Of a stretch of 64,000 bases of DNA, positions 1 to 13,130 are shown piece after piece. A program made the translations under genes and the position numbers. The notes below the pieces were generated by a model. It searched no databases and had not been told where the DNA came from. It was given only the letters and a program-made list of their open reading frames with translations. How positions within the stretch are numbered: position 1 is the stretch's first letter; the number at the start of each line of letters is the position of its first letter. This DNA is from Ceriagrion tenellum (lineage: Eukaryota; Arthropoda; Insecta; Odonata; Coenagrionidae). Location of the stretch: assembly GCA_963169105.1 (NCBI GenBank), contig OY720642.1, forward strand, positions 20,950,965 to 21,014,964. The letters run 5' to 3'.

Positions 1-305
1 CCCGTCCGTTGGTCAACGTCTACTACGCCGTACAATATGTCAGTGAAATTGGTTGGCCGCGGCCGACTACGAATGCAACTGACTATTTTGGTATCCTAAT
101 TCTTGCAAAAAGGAACTGAAATTATGGTCAGAAGTAATAAATACTGGGGTTTTATATTCGACCATAACGGGTACGTAGACGTAGATAGGGAAAGCTGTGT
201 TGTCTCTTTCCTTCTTCACCTCGACGGTGATACAAACACGGGAGTAGCCCGTCCACGCTTTGATGCGACCCTCCGCCGGATCGCTTAGTCTGCTCACAAT
301 GAGAT

Positions 306-1010
306 TTGAGACGCGGGCAGAAGAGGAAGACGAGTGGATTAGGAGGGGAGGCTTTTCGAGAAAGAGGGACGGCGAATCGAGATAAGGAAATGGAGAAGTG
401 CGGCGAGAATATCTTGCTAGGGTTTGTAGGAATTAGAAGGGGGATTAAAAAAAGACGGGGGAAGGGTGGTTTGCCGCCCTTGGTGGGAATTTAATAGGAT
501 GAGTCGTCTGAATGTCGTGATGGGTGGCTGGATGAGGGGGACAGAGAGGTTGGTAAAGGCAGGGAGAGGGGAGGGCAAACTGTGGTGCAGGGAAAGGGAA
601 GGGAAATCGTCTTTTGGGATGGTTTAGTGTTTGTGTGTGCGTGGGGCATTTGCTCGACCACCCAACCCGCAGGGCCTCCTTCGGAGAACGTCGAAGAGGA
701 TGGAGAGGAAGGCTCCATTACTCCCCCAGCAGGGACCCTCCCATCCCTCCTTCCCTTAGCCATTCCAGCCCCCGGACAAGAACCGAAAGCTTTTCCCTTA
801 TATCCATTCTGTGGTTCCTTTTATTCTCTGTTGCGTTGAGTGGTCGGGTTTGCGTGGTCCTCACAACTCTCAACTGCATGTGTACAATGCTGGGAAACGC
901 GACAGGAGTCTTGTGTCAATGGTTTGGAAAGTAATAGCGGTACTATCCCGACTTCACCACCAACCCGTGTAATTAGTCAAACGGGATTTCCTAACCCTTA
1001 GCAACCCTCC
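306..1010. repeat. Purine-rich block (306-600) followed by a pyrimidine-leaning block
   Basis: Low-complexity AGG/GGA sequence to about 600, then C- and T-rich sequence to about 1010. Several overlapping reading frames of 60-106 codons exist on both strands, but none has recognisable domains. They reflect few stop codons in biased sequence. Confidence 0.6.
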
Positions 1011-1796
1011 CTTGGCCTTCCTTCGCTCACGCTCCAGATCGTTTCATCCCGCTCTCATTTTCCCTCGTGTCTTCCTGGCTCGTCTCCGATACGATCGCAC
1101 CCCCATTCCACACCGCAAACCCACCAGCATGAAAACCTCTCTCCTTCCCCCAGAAACTCACCATTTTGCTGAATTTATTCAACAATCGACGGTCAAGACG
1201 CCAAGAATCGGAGCAGAGCATTTAAGCACCCTCAAGTTGTAGCTCTAAGATTAAAAGTGTGTGTCTCATTTGGTGGTGTTATCTTCTGTTTTGCAATCGT
1301 TTTCTGGAAGAAATGCAATGAAGGTCACGCGGAGTTGTGAATGGAGGACGCCGTTTCCCTCGCACTTCACTTCGTATGGATGGACAGGAAATAAAACAGG
1401 TCGAAAAAAAGGTCGACCACAACGGGTCAGGAAAATATTTTTCTTATTCACTTAGCATAAGTCAAAATGATGCAAACCATGTGTAATGTTTTTCACAATG
1501 TAATTACAAAATGGCTATTTTTAAACATTATAATGATTTGGTTGAGGATTAAAGGATTTCAATTGAATACTGTTAACTGAGTAAACAACAATGCTATCCA
1601 ATACTATAATGAAAAAAGTTTTTTAAAAGATCCTAAAATTTCATGAGGCGTTGATTCACTTGTACAGTCATCTAAGCTATAATCTTGTTTAATTTAAGGA
1701 TATTGAACTATATTTATTCAAGTTTTATTCAATGGCAAACAATACAATGAAATTGTCATATGAAAAAACATGAAATTTCCATGAGATCAAATAGGC

Positions 1797-1862
1797 CAGG
1801 ACCGGGAATGGAACCACGGACCTTTGGCTAACTGGCTAAGATTTTTTCTCTTGCCAATTTAA
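1797..1862 (-). repeat. tRNA-like SINE fragment
   Basis: On the minus strand AATTGGCAAGAG resembles a tRNA D-arm, followed by TTAGCCAGTTAGCC and by GGTTCCATTCC (1805-1815), matching 10 of 11 positions of the RNA polymerase III B box. A full tRNA cloverleaf is not evident, so this is read as a tRNA-derived SINE head or tRNA pseudogene. Confidence 0.45.
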
Positions 1863-2999
1863 TTGTATTTAACCGTATTCGCGGCAAGCCTGAATACTTT
1901 GTATTGGCTCAGGATAATTTAAAATTAAGTAAGTGCTTAATTAAAAACTTTTGGATGAACTCATTGCGCAAGAATGCGAGAACGGTGAAATAAAAGGGAG
2001 AAAGTTATAATTTTACCCATCAATAGAAGCATCAAATGTAGTTTTTATGTGTGCTTCCATAATGTTCCTAGGTGTGCAAATTTAGTAGAAAGTTATTTCC
2101 ATTATCTATACCTGCAATAATTTACTGAAATTTTTTTCATGACGATATTTAAAAATTCTGCAGTATTTCTCGACAAAAGGCATTTCTTGGGCAAGTAGCT
2201 GCTAAAGTTACCACCTCTATGGATTCAGTTGAGCGAAGTATCCACATAACCATCCGAGCCAGTGGTGATAAAATATTTTACTTTTCAATAAAAGCGAAGC
2301 TAGGCAGGACCAAAAGTTATCTTGAAGTTAAGATACTTAGGAACCAGCCTAAAATTTACAATTGAAAGACGTGATATCGAAAAGTGTTTCTGGTTTGCGT
2401 ATCAGATAACCAAATTTAAAATGCTTTGAATAAATTCATAATTTTATTTAAAATCTGGGTGATTCGTGGAAAAGTGAGCTTCTACCTTCATTATTTCTTT
2501 CAATTTAGATTTTTGTGCATACTGGGATCAATCTATTAATGGTTTTACTAGTTAGTGATATGTTATACAAATTACTTGAGAGACCTCGAGGTATTTATCA
2601 AAGACTGGTAATGGGGATCATATGGAAAGAAGAAGTAATGAGTGCCATAAACCTTCTTCTAAAAGAAACAGCCAAAAATCTTTAAATACAGACAAATATT
2701 TTTGAAACAAGAATTGAGTCCCGTTTGGAAAAGGTTGAAAATATGAACTTCAATGGTACACAGTACCTAGTCACCCAATAATGGATTACCAATTTACCGT
2801 TAACCAATAAGAGAATATTTCATAGGCAGTTTTGCACTGAGATTTATATGGTTGATTTCTACACGTAAGATAAAAGTAATATTAGTAGTGAATGATGAGA
2901 TTAGAGAAAAGGAAATCTTTATAACAGGTTATAAATGGGTTGCAATAGATGGGGATAGGTTTGATTAATACAAAAATATTATTGCATTACGTTCCATAG

Positions 3000-3188
3000 T
3001 TAGAAGCTCAACTATGGGGAAGTTGAATTTAACAAATGAAAAAGTAACTTGGTTTTCTTCCACAGATTTATTTTCTTGGTACATGTTTCGACACAACGGT
3101 GTCAACCTCAGGTACACCGCTGTGTCGAAACATGTTGTACCAAGAAAATAAATCTATGGAAGAAAACCAAGTACCTTTTTCATTTGTG
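3000..3188. mobile_element. Snap-back (palindromic) Penelope-tail-like insertion
   Basis: A 12-bp direct repeat ATTATTGCATTA flanks the segment (2988-2999 and 3189-3200). Inside, an approximately 70-bp left arm (from 3031) is the near-perfect reverse complement of the right arm (to 3188). Each arm carries TGTGTCGAAACATG followed by ACCAAGAAAATAAATCT. The left part (3000-3040) matches the 5' part of the copy at 49071-49216. The left arm, read on the minus strand, gives CTGAGGT-TGACAC...GTGTC-GAAAC, close to a hammerhead core. Confidence 0.7.
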
Positions 3189-3200
3189 ATTATTGCATTA

Positions 3201-6200
3201 TTTGAAAAAAGTCATGTATCGTAGATCTTGTTAATGTTTAAATTTCCATAAAATGGTTCATTTTACTAAGCAATTATTAGTTTAATTTTAATATCATGAT
3301 TAGCCCTTGACTTAAAACATTCCAAATAATGTGGCGCATTTAGAATATTGATCAAAATAACTTATTCTAAAGGGATGCTACTTCAGTGCATCCCTTTCTT
3401 CTTCTTCAGTCATAACAGTTTTTAGATAAATAAATTATGCTATCAATTTACTATATCCTATTTACTTTAAATCATTTACCTCTGAGGCTATCGATTTTCA
3501 ATTATTACCGGGGTCTCCCAATTTTATTAAAATAAATGAGTTGCGTTTTCTTTCTCTCCCTTCTTTGAGGTTATCCAGGGAAATAAATTCTAATATTCAT
3601 TTGATATTTAACACTTATATAAATCACATATTCTTGCGTCTACAAATATACTCCATGCAACGTTTTTTAGTTTTTATACGATGATTTTATTGATTCTCCC
3701 ATGGTAATTTTAAATCAAGGTAATTTTTGTGGCGTAAACTCCCATATAGCTAATAGAAAAAGTAAAACTGCTCAATAAACATTTGTCAACGATCATTTAG
3801 GGAATGTAAGGATCATTCTTCTAATTTTAGGTTCACTAATTTCCCAGAGGTCTTTTCTTGTCGTGAATATACTTATGAGTTGTTGACTGAAAATGACACA
3901 AGTTCCTAGGAAGGCGACTTAATATCAGTATGGCATAAAGTAATGTCTACTCTTTATGAACAGTTTCTGAAACAATACAGGGCACTCGCGACAGGAAACT
4001 AAGAGCGTTCGTATGAGCAACGAAAATATACTGCAACAACAAACAAAGATTTTTTTTAAAGCTTCCCGTAAACGCATGTGGTAAATTCAGGGATGAAATA
4101 TGACGTATGAACGTATATTTTCCTGTAACTCAACCATGACCGTTTTTAATGAACTAGGAAGGGCAAAAATTCTTTTCAGGTAGATTAAGAACCGTGTGTG
4201 TCCACTGCGGTTAAGTTGAAAAGACCAGAGTATATATGAGTTACAATGATATTTTTAAAAGGTAAACGAGTTATGGTGGCAGAATTATCCCCAATATGCG
4301 CTATAGATATAGTAGCGATACTTTTTTATGAATTTTATTATAAAGACTTTGTTAAATATTGATACATGCATAAAAATAAAATTCCTAAAATGAGTTATGA
4401 AAATAGTAGTTTGACGACTTTTATTATTGTTACGCTAAATTTTTTAAAGGTAAATAACAGAAATGAAATGGAAATTCCTTTAGAATAATAAAGTGTGCCC
4501 TGGTCATATTAATGAATGCATCGTTAAAATATATGATAATCAACATCATTTCGATGTTCAAGGATTTTTTTCTCAGTCCCTTCTGATGATATTTTCGTAT
4601 TTTTGTAAGGATATGGGCGAAATGATCAACTTTTATTCATCTCTGCACAACTTACTGCGAAAAAAAAAATAAATCTAATTATTTTCAATTATTATAAGAA
4701 TAATAATATTCTGCGATAAAATTTATACGGGAGACGTACACAAATGTACGTTATCACCAGGGGGTAACGTCGTTATATATTTAATAAAATATTTTTTGAA
4801 TGGCACTCGTTGGTACAATAGTAGTTTTTAAAAGATGAGCTCACTACTTTATTACTTGTTTTTCTGGTTCAGGTGAGGAAAAGAGCTTGTTAATATATAT
4901 ATATATATCCATCCTATCCACATCGTGTGTTCATCGCCGCATGGCTGACTCCAATCCATCAACGTATTTATATATATATATATATATTGATTGACTTCTC
5001 TGTTTGCATGCCATTCATGACCATAAACTTCATTACCCATGTTTGCAGGCATCCATTTCACTGCTTAGATTTGCAAATTCATTTTACTAGAAGAACCAGT
5101 GTTGTTCAACAATATCTACATATTTAAGATTGAATGATACTTTTTGGATAATTAGACTGAGCGAAAACAGCGAACTACTACGAGAAACGCTTTAAAACAG
5201 GACCCAATGCACAATTAATATTCATAAAAGAAATACAGGAATATCTCCAATTTGCGTGAGAAACATTTCCAAATAATGACAGTTAACGATTCAACCTGGC
5301 GGCACACTAAGAAAAGAAATATCCTGGAGGGATTTTCTTGACGCCCCATATAGGACCCCCTGTCGACCTCAAAATTATCAATGTTTTCTCTTTTTCCACT
5401 GATTCTATAATTGAAAGCCAAATATCAAGGAAAGCGAAGTCATTGGGATCTGAGAGGTGTGCTTACTTAAAAGAAGGGAATATGAATCTCGTGAATTTCA
5501 TTTATTTTATTTTCTTTGGCTTCAAGGAATATAGTTATAACCATTGTCTATTGAGATATATTTTATTAACAAGACGGAACAAAGTGACTGTAAAGATATG
5601 TTTTTTCAGCTAACCATTTAGTACAGTCAAAAAATATTTTGTATAATCACCTTGTCTTCATAAAATATTTCACTAATTAGATGTAGAACTTTTAAACTGA
5701 TTTTCTGGCAGGTGCAAAATATCCCACGATGCTAATCTATATCAAAGTAATAACTCTATGACGCTCCTCATGCTACTCCTTCGGATCCTCATGCTACCTT
5801 CCAATTTGTTATTTCATATCTAAAGGTCTACAAAAAAATAATAATTTTTGCATCATTTCCTTTTATCGGTAAACTAAAAGAGTTGGGAAACTACAAAACA
5901 CAGATCATTAGCAAGGTATCTTTAGTAATTTAAGGCATGATTTTAAGTCTGTTACTTAAAGTAAATTTTCAAAATAAATAATATTTTTTGTCATTATTTT
6001 GACGCATTGCTATTACTATTAATGATTTGTTTTATACATCATATATACCATATTTTAAAATTTTTTTGTAAATAAATAAATGAGAATATTTTAGTCGCCA
6101 TATGTTAAGAGAATTAGGCACGTAAGTGAATTTCTTAAGGTGAATAATGACTGCTGAAGTCTTCATTTTTGAGCCTTCATGTAATTGATATTTCAATTTT

Positions 6201-8580
6201 CTTTTTCGGAACTCGCTAAAATTGATGGTGTCGAGAAAAAGATTGCCGTCGGCCAGAAAATTCATTATCAACATAACAACCCTGAAGTCATGACATGCAA
6301 CTTAGACAAGCGTGCTACAAGTGGCACGCCCATTTCTTTCTTTCTTCACGCGATATTTCGAAAAAAGGAGGAAAAATGAATGATGGGAAATGAAATTAAG
6401 TAAGAGAACTGCGTTTCAAGGAAATTGACCCGCTGGTATTTAGGATAAGATTGCCTTCTACAGGGTCAGACATCTATAACCACCACCACCAAAAACGGCC
6501 TAGAATTTTAAGTTATTTAAGGGATAATAAATCCTTACTTTTAGGAAAGTCTTTTGAATGTGTCACCTTTAGCATCAATTGCTGGCGCTCATTCATTCGG
6601 GGATTGGAGAGGAGATTTATATTTCCGATTATAAACGAGAGTTTGAATGTTTGATATGATGAATTGAAGCGATGTTAGAAGTAATGACGCTAATATATTT
6701 GAGACTTTACGAGTGAATGAGTGATATGATTTTTTACATCCTAAAATAAAAAAGCAATACTAATATTATGGGATGGGACATTCAATAATTACCTGAGGTA
6801 TACACTCCAATAATATTACAATGGCAATTACAATTATTATATCTCATATATTTAAAAATAAAATAAGTGAGAGAAAAACGTACCTATAAGACCTTAGCTA
6901 CAAATACTAAGCAATAGAAAGATAATGGAATCGTTTAGATACCTAAAAATTTGTCGGAGGAGAAACCAACACAGCTAAAAAGCCAGTACACCTGATGACA
7001 AAAATTATTAAAGGTAATAAATACATATAAATGCACTAACTATTTCTATAATTAATAAATAATACCACACTTCCACTAGATAGTGTAGTAATATTTATTA
7101 CATATGGAAAAATGAATTAAAGCCATATGAGTGACATCTTGGAAACAATTATTTTGGTGGAAAAATAATTGGCTCCACATATTTCATAACAATACCAAAT
7201 TGGGGACTAAAATATTTGGGAACCAATTCTATTTAATGCGGACCCGCAGATGATCCGTATATGCTCTTGTGACGTTTATCAAATGTGTTCTTATCACAAT
7301 GCAATATTTTCATCAGTCATTCACTGATATTCTAAATTTGCCCATTCCCTCCCACCATGTGCCGCCTACCTGCCACCTTTCCCTTGAGTATGACGGAGCT
7401 TACTTATACTTTACTGCCCCATCTTTACTCTGAACTTATTTTTATTTCCTTATTTCCCGTCTCCCTTGGTTTCTCACGTTTTGGTTTTCCCGTCATAACC
7501 TTCTCTCCCCCCTACCTTACCTCCTGTTTCCTATACTCACCTCTCCTTTCAACCATATCTATATGATGTCTCTTTATTCTCACTGTCTAGTTCCTGTCTT
7601 TGAGTTAAAACGTGTCGTACTTTTTCTCAAATCCTTTGAAAAGTGCAATTGCTGTTTTCACTAACGAAAACTTTGAGAATTTGTTATTTCCAAGGCATCA
7701 TGCGTACCTGTTTTCTCTTAATAATTTTCAATGGCTTTAATTACTTTCGTTAATAAGTACCGCTAGGAATTTAAAAAAATTAGAAGGCAATATGTACTTG
7801 AGTACAAATTTCCCAATCAAGCGAACCCAGATGATTTTGTACTGTAAAATTTCATTATCGTTTCAGGAAAATTTGATGATACGACAGATTTTATGATATC
7901 GAGGAGGTATTTTTCATTTGACATTAACTTGATTCTTTCTCTCTTGTGAAAAAAAAACTATTGGATTGAACGTCTGGGTACTTGCAGATTAAGCATTTTT
8001 CCATGGCTCCTCCGATTTCGGACTCATGGTGCGTTTAATTCGGCTTTTTGGCAGATGTAGAAGACAAGGCTCACTTTTATGCATGGATATAGACTACGAG
8101 GGGGAAGTTTGTACCAGATTCTTATTCATTGGAAAATGAGTACACCTTTAGATTTTAATCAACTATGGTTAAAACAAAAACTTAACTATGCATCAAGATC
8201 GCGTGACGGGATAAGATTTCCCAAACCCTCCGGTAATATTGAGAAAAGTACTGCCCCCATTCACGTTAAAGCTTGCTTGAAGCACATTTAAATAAATATA
8301 CAGCCTTCTTGCTAACATGATAAGAATTTACTTTTTACTTATTTTATACTTTATGGCACTATAAGTACCCATGAGATACAAGTAAATTGACATCGAATAG
8401 TGTCATTCAAATAAATACTTAGTTAAACATATCCAAACCAATATTTTCATCAGTCATCGTCGCGCTAGCCTAACATAGCGTTGGGACTGCTGAGAGATCG
8501 AGATACCTAGATTTTCTGTTAAATGAAGCTGACCCTATCGATGAGTAGCAAAACCCAATCTGTGACGAATTAGGAATGAC
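3201..8580. other. AT-rich non-coding sequence
   Basis: Apart from the TA tracts at 4.9 kb and a small TCCTCATGCTAC duplication near 5765-5797, nothing recognisable. Small reading frames (60-91 codons) lack domains. Confidence 0.6.
4893..4988. repeat. Pair of short (TA)n tracts
   Basis: TA tracts at about 4893-4908 and 4969-4987, separated by 60 bp of unique sequence. The overlapping small reading frames contain Ile-Tyr runs and are artefacts. Confidence 0.9.
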
Positions 8581-8589
8581 CGGGCTATG

Positions 8590-9190
8590 GGGATAACTTT
8601 AGTGGGAAAGAAAAGAATGAAAACGGTGGAGAGAATGAAAATGACGAGAAAGGTAGGAAAAATAATTTAAGGCAGAGAAGAGGATGCGGATGAGAATGCA
8701 TGGTAACAAAAGGACATGATATGTGCGTGACAGTTCCTGAAAAGAAGGAAAAAGGTTTCTGGAGTTAAAAAGAAGTAGAATGGAAGAAAGAAAGAACCAC
8801 AGATTAAAAAAGGGATGAAGAAGTGGACTGGGTTTGATGAAGAGGAACAGAAGCATTTGAAATGAGTCAAGCAGCGTGGAGCTGCCATAGGAAGGTTTCC
8901 TTGGTGATAGATAAATGTCTTTATAATTTCCTAGAGGGTCAAGAGAGGCTAAAATGCAGCTGAGGACGGAGAAACGACAGCCAGAAGGAATGGATAACAG
9001 GAAAGAAAAAGAGGAAGGTAATGAAAGGAGAACAATGAGCCGGGATGGCGGCTGTTTCAAGAAAGAATTGGGATAAAAGAACTGAAATGAGAGTAAAAGG
9101 AGCAACCAGAGGAAAGGGCGGAAGGGGATGACACAAAGGTTTAACCTGGAGATGAATGAGAAGGAGAAGAAATGGATGAAGGACAAAGAT
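8590..9190 (+). repeat. Purine-rich island (AGG/GAA)
   Basis: About 600 bp with strong A+G excess on the + strand. The 195-codon minus-strand frame (8599-9186) is a Ser/Leu/Phe-rich pyrimidine translation with overlapping frames and no domain, and is not called as a gene. Confidence 0.7.
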
Positions 9191-9199
9191 GAGAAACAG

Positions 9200-10360
9200 A
9201 CAACTGGCTACAGAGAAGCAGGATAAACCGGTAGCGGTGTTCATTCTCGAAGTACTTGGTGAAAAAGAGGAAGAAACCGGAATGCACGGGGATGTAAGAA
9301 GTTTGTGGGGTAATGGAAAAAGGATATTTTTATCGATGGATGACGCTACATTTACAGAATTTTCAGCGTTTTATGATGGAAAATGTAGATGAAGATATGC
9401 CAGTATGCAGTAGGAATAAACCGCCACCCTATAAACTTCTCTTTCTCGAGATCGAGTTTCTCACATCGAGCTGCTTTCTTTCTTCGTGGTTTAAGATTTG
9501 ACATTTTTCTGCCATTCCAGCCCCAATAATTATTCTTCCTCCAATCACTTACATAGGCGGACGAGGGAGACGGCTTGGGAGTCGGCGTCTCGGCCAAAGT
9601 TGGTACGATTGGGAAAATACGCGTGGCCAGCAGCAGCCTCAAAGTACTCGTTCCCAATACACCTCTTCTACTGCCTTATAATCCCCTCCCTACGCCACAT
9701 AATAATTGACTCACGTGAATTGATTAGGACAAGAGGGCAACGATGAATTTCTGCTTGTATAAATTAAATCATGGGAGCATAATAAATTGACTATTCCTCG
9801 ATTCTCAGCTTTTTTCCTCACGCCATCGTCGGAACATGAAGTTGATTTTTACCAATGCAATGGTGGGCAATCGGGTGCTTATACTCTAGGAGAGTAAGAG
9901 CAGCACAAGTCTCAAGGCCTACTCTCCGCCCCTCAGCAATCAGATTTCACCCCTTCCATATTTGTTGCCCCTCTTACAGTGCTTCGCCACATGAGTACAT
10001 TGTTTCATCCCACAGAGAGCCGTGATGGCCTCAGGCGAACGAAGGTGGAGTCAAAATGAGGCATTATGGAATTCTCAGAATAATGAGCATGCATTCAAAA
10101 TACTCCTACAAGACAATGCGTGGCAAACAAAACGTGGCAATTTATAGAGACGTGTTGAAATCGCTCTCATCCTAGTTATCCACTAGACAATTCAATAGGA
10201 GTCAATTTGATGCCTCTCGGGCGTTCTAGACAAGTCAGTTATTGGACTAAACATTTGAAAACTTGGTAGCCTCAACTTCTTAAACAAAGTCTAATAGTGG
10301 AATTAAGGAAAAGTCATCACAGGAAACGGCTTAAAAAATGGGACTTAAAATTGCAGCTAT
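9200..10360. other. Non-coding sequence, no feature recognised
   Basis: Mixed composition with frames of 62-101 codons that show no domain, splice or repeat signal. Confidence 0.5.
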
Positions 10361-10368
10361 TTTTCCGT

Positions 10369-10404
10369 GCGGACTGGACGCCTGCGGACTGGACGCCTGC
10401 GGAC
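10369..10404. repeat. 15-bp tandem repeat, 2.4 copies
   Basis: GCGGACTGGACGCCT is repeated at 10369 and 10384, with a partial third copy at 10399. The GC-rich unit sits in AT-rich surroundings. Confidence 0.9.
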
Positions 10405-10746
10405 ATTTTAGTGTTTATGAGTCCATCAATGATTTGGAAATAATAAGATGATACGCTGTATTGATCCTCTGTGTGATGTACTACATTAAAAGAAATACGT
10501 TTAAATCATAACCATATAGATGATATAAATGTTATTTATTGTAAAATTTTTGAAATGAATTTTAAACTCGTATTACACATGAATAAGAAATTTTAAGAAT
10601 AATTACGAAATGGCCAATACGTATCTGACTTTACCCTACTAATAGCGATATTTTAATTACTTTTTTCTGCTGGAAGCTGCATAGTTTCTCTATCACTAAA
10701 TCATTAACATAATCGACAGGACATGAGGACGGACTCATGGCGGCGA

Positions 10747-10849
<103 letters not shown>

Positions 10850-10852
10850 TCT

Positions 10853-10907
10853 CTAATCAAAAATATCATTTGATCTCCTCTTTCCCTAATCAAAAATATC
10901 ATTTGAT
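10853..10907. repeat. 22-bp direct repeat beside the TA microsatellite
   Basis: CTAATCAAAAATATCATTTG plus AT occurs at 10853-10874 and 10886-10907 with 11 bp between the copies, identical by eye. Confidence 0.9.
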
Positions 10908-10909
10908 AT

Positions 10910-12830
10910 TTCAAGCAGATATTTTTTATCGTTTAAATTGAGTGATGGCCACCAACGAAACGTATAAATTGATAATTAAAAAACGAGTGAAGTTGGATCT
11001 CATTTTTATTGCCTTTCCGTGGATTGCTTGACTTTGTTGGACCTAAGTACGGGTGGCTCACATACCTACTCACGATCTACATGACATCCTTTGACTTCCA
11101 AGTCACAGACTGTGGCTTCTGTTTCATTCGCTTCACGTGCTCTCAAGAACCTTTGACCTTAGACCTTTTCTCTCAACCTGAGTTCCTGCGTCTGCATTTC
11201 TTCGCCATCTCCGCTTGGCTTCTGCTCGAACCCTCAAACTACTCCAATCCATTCTCTCATTTAATTTAAAACTCTTTTTTCTTGACGCTTCACTTTTTGC
11301 CTCTTCGCTCGTTGCTCCATTATCTCTTCTTCAACACTAAAACTTCCCTCAACCCGAGTCTCCTTCTAGTAGCTCGCCCACATTTACCTTCACGTCTTGT
11401 CTTTTTAAGGACCATCCGTATCATCACTCCTCTACTCCAAATGTTGGCAAGATTATTTTCCTTTTTATCATAATTTCGCTCGGCTTTGCCTGTATATTCT
11501 CCAGGATGACTTTGAAAGAAACTTATAATGTAAATGATTTTATGAGAAAAAGTGGTTCATTTAAGACAGAGTGAATATGGTTAGACATACTTAGACAACA
11601 TATCGATCTCGGACACTCAAGGCACAACCTTTGTCCTCTCTTGTGAATTTTAGTTGAAATGTTGTTGAAAGTTGAATGAATGAAAGTTATAAGATGAGAT
11701 ACACTTGGCAAAATTTTTATCCTAAATGGGAATAAATATTTAAATGACACATCCTTCATTGTCCAAAGGTATCGTAAGATATATATCGTAATATTGCATC
11801 TTGGGAATAAAACTGCTAATAATAATGATTTAATGGTTGGACTAAAAAGACATCGAATTTTAGTAATAACGTGGCAATAATCTAAATAAAACATTTCCTC
11901 TACAATAATATAAATTTACAGGTCATAGCGCTATTGAATTTTACTTATATTATATTAATGTTTATAGGCTAGTAACTCCCATTTATATGCTTAAAATTGA
12001 CAACGCTTAACTGCTTTGAAAAGTGATTGTAGAGGAACATATTCAAATACATAAGGCTTTATTTGTGGCTCACATCCACGCAGTGTACCCGCTCGTGTAC
12101 CGGCACGCAGAACGCTCGTGTAACCATAATAAGCCTTTCTGAGCCTAACGCTTACCTCCTTTCTGAAAGTCTGACTGGTGGACCGTAAAGTTTAATTTTG
12201 CTGATAAAAGTCCATGATATTTTCTGCAGCACAATATTTTACTCAGCCTATAATGCCTTATACAGTACTGCGTTTTCTATGCTGAAAAGATTATCATATT
12301 GCCGTACTGAAAAAAATGAAAACGTTGTTATGCCGTGTGCACAGATAAATATTTTTGAACATGAAATAAAAAAAAAGCAATATTTAACTGAGCAAATTTT
12401 CAGTAGCTCTCCATTATTGCCACTGATTCGTCATCACATTCTCATATTATTTTGATTGATTCGTCATCATATGACGCTTTAAATAGTTCTTATTTCTCAA
12501 AAGCTAATGATTGTGCCTGGTCATTCACACTGTGGTGTAGTGTCCTATGTTCAAAAATTGCAAGGCTTGCCAAGATTTTTATCTACATCCCTAACACAGG
12601 TCGCGCAGCAATCATTACCTACCAGTGGATTTAAGATGCTGCAAATGACGAGACATATCCGGTCACCAGCCACAAATATTGGCTTCAAATAGCACCCATA
12701 CTCGTTTACTTCATACTATTCTAAAGCGGAGTATATTATACGCTTTCTCCCTCCGGTGGAAGTACTTCCGCACATGGTTTTTTGTTACTGAGTTTCCGCC
12801 ATATCTTCTGGCCAATGAATTGGAATCCTT
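10910..12830. other. AT-rich non-coding sequence
   Basis: 11000-11480 is mildly pyrimidine-rich; the remainder is AT-rich. The 123-codon minus-strand frame at 11523-11894 shows no domain. Confidence 0.5.
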
Positions 12831-13130
12831 CCGCCCGCCCCACCTTGCCCTAATTCACTTCCTTCCACTTCCTTCCTCCTTTAATTCCTTCCCCGTCCTC
12901 TTCTTCAACCGGCAGTTTGTTTTTTCTCCTTCTCTCCCTCTCTATACCCTTCTCTCTCTCATTCTCTCTCCAGTTAATTTGTATCTTTCCTTTATTTCGA
13001 TTTGCCGTCGTGAGCGTGGAGGGTCTATTGTTTTTTCCTCCTTCGCCCAATCTCTCAACATCCCCTCTCACCCTTCGCACCCCCCACCACGCCCCCAACA
13101 CACTCCCCCGTCCGTCTACCCGCCTGCCTT
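12830..13130 (+). repeat. Pyrimidine-rich island (CCTT/CTCT)
   Basis: C+T-rich throughout, with CTCTCT and CCTTCC runs. Frames on both strands stay open (116-162 codons) because of composition only. Confidence 0.7.

Noticed and set aside
8599..9186. 195-codon minus-strand frame rich in Phe, Leu and Ser, resembling a membrane protein
   Set aside because: Translation of a polypyrimidine strand always gives Phe/Leu/Ser/Pro; alternative frames look the same, and there are no coherent membrane segments.
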